Notes under the pieces: generated by a model
The model's database searches: none
The model's input: only the letters and a program-made list of their open reading frames with translations
What the model was told of the DNA's origin: nothing
In this document: one piece after another, positions 5,569-6,175 of the stretch
Numbering within the stretch: the stretch's first letter is position 1
Layout of the letters: each line of letters opens with the position of its first letter
Assembly: GCA_016302545.1 (NCBI GenBank)
Contig: JAEDNK010000090.1
Location: 1 to 6,175, forward strand
Origin: Bacillota bacterium
GTDB taxonomy: Bacteria; Bacillota; Clostridia; Peptostreptococcales; Anaerovoracaceae
Reading direction: 5' to 3'
DNA: 6,175 bases
Position numbers and translations under genes: made by a program

Positions 5569-6175
5569 TGCGACAGAGAAACATTAAAAATTTAGATGAA
5601 AGACTGGCGGCCAATTCCGCCTTTCTCATAGATGACCCGCGTGCCTGCAGAGGCAGATGGGCGGAGGTATTTGGAAACGACAATCCTATAATGCTGGAGA
5701 TCGGCTGCGGCAAGGGCAAGTTTATTACAAGCCGGGCAGCTGCAAATCCTGATGTAAACTACATAGCGGCAGAAGGGCAGAGCAGCGTGGTGCTCAGAGC
5801 CATGGAAAAAGCACAGGAGAGTCAGCTTTGCAACCTGAGGATTTTCATAGATTTCATCCATGATCTGAGAGATTACTTTGAAGAAGGGGAACTGTCAGGA
5901 CTTTATCTCAATTTCAGCGACCCGTGGCCAAAGGCCCGCCATGCAAAACGCAGGCTCACCTACCATAAAAACCTTGAGAACTACCGCAGTGTGATGAAGC
6001 CCGGGGCTGCAATAGAATTCAAGACCGATAATGAAGGCCTGTTTGAATTTTCCATGGAGGAGATAGCAGCGGCAGGCTATGATATCATAGAAATGACCCG
6101 TGACCTTCACAGTCCGGAGAGCGAGAAGCTTTATGAGTCTGCACGATACACCACGGAATACGAGGACAAGTTCTC
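5568..6175 (+). CDS. trmB: tRNA (guanine-N7)-methyltransferase TrmB, 3' truncated by window end
   Basis: This S-adenosylmethionine-dependent enzyme makes N7-methylguanosine at position 46 of the tRNA variable loop. The visible part is 202 codons, nearly the whole protein (the family is usually about 210-220 residues), and the frame runs off the window. Motifs in order are MRQRNIKN at the start (1-8), the SAM-binding EIGCGKGKF (44-52), the acidic end of the next strand in AAEGQ (67-71), LYLNFSDPWPKARHAKRRLT (112-131), the catalytic/tRNA-binding signature of TrmB, FKTDNEGLFEFS (151-162), and TTEYEDKF near the end. The start ATG is fused to the ecfT stop as TAATG, with GAGGA at 5556-5560 seven bases upstream. 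It is therefore probably translated as the distal gene of the ecf operon. Residue changes from the consensus look minor. Confidence 0.95.
   Translation, partial: MRQRNIKNLDERLAANSAFLIDDPRACRGRWAEVFGNDNPIMLEIGCGKGKFITSRAAANPDVNYIAAEGQSSVVLRAMEKAQESQLCNLRIFIDFIHDLRDYFEEGELSGLYLNFSDPWPKARHAKRRLTYHKNLENYRSVMKPGAAIEFKTDNEGLFEFSMEEIAAAGYDIIEMTRDLHSPESEKLYESARYTTEYEDKF

Overview
The window reads as chromosomal DNA from a low-to-medium GC Gram-positive anaerobe, most likely a Clostridia-class member of the Bacillota. The reasons are purine-rich GGAGG-type ribosome binding sites, heavy use of ATA, AGA and GGA codons, TTG and GTG starts, tightly packed same-strand genes, and two modules typical of Clostridia: a GlpB-like/DUF1667 pair and an EcfA1-EcfA2-EcfT transporter module. 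The genus cannot be fixed from the sequence alone. All genes lie on the plus strand. I see no mobile element, CRISPR array, tRNA or rRNA.

Region 1 (1-1449) is the tail of an anaerobic glycerol-3-phosphate-type oxidoreductase operon. It holds a probable C-terminal remnant of an upstream gene, a GlpB-like FAD/NAD(P)-dependent oxidoreductase of 328 residues, and a small four-cysteine DUF1667 protein. In known operons these partners follow a GlpA-like dehydrogenase, whose C-terminus may be the remnant at the left edge.

Region 2 (1450-1549) is the only real intergenic gap. It carries a textbook sigma-A promoter, TTGACA and TAGAAT with a 17-base spacer and an extended -10 TG, and then a short leader. 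I found no convincing terminator before it, so some read-through from region 1 is possible.

Region 3 (1550-6175) is a second, very compact operon: a YwaF/TIGR02206-like polytopic membrane protein, a type I 3-dehydroquinate dehydratase-like protein, EcfA1, EcfA2, EcfT, and a tRNA (guanine-N7) methyltransferase (TrmB) cut by the window edge. Each junction overlaps or abuts, which implies translational coupling. The Ecf proteins form the energising module of a shared vitamin or micronutrient importer. No substrate-binding S component is present, as expected for a group II ECF system whose S components are encoded elsewhere.

The item most worth attention is the dehydratase-like gene. It keeps the catalytic His and the Schiff-base Lys at the family's exact spacing, but several substrate-contact residues are altered, including both arginines corresponding to Arg48 and Arg82 of the Salmonella enzyme. 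It also sits in an operon with no other shikimate gene. It may be a divergent AroD or a relative with a shifted substrate. I do not see a clearly new multi-gene system; the rest is recognisable core metabolism and transport.
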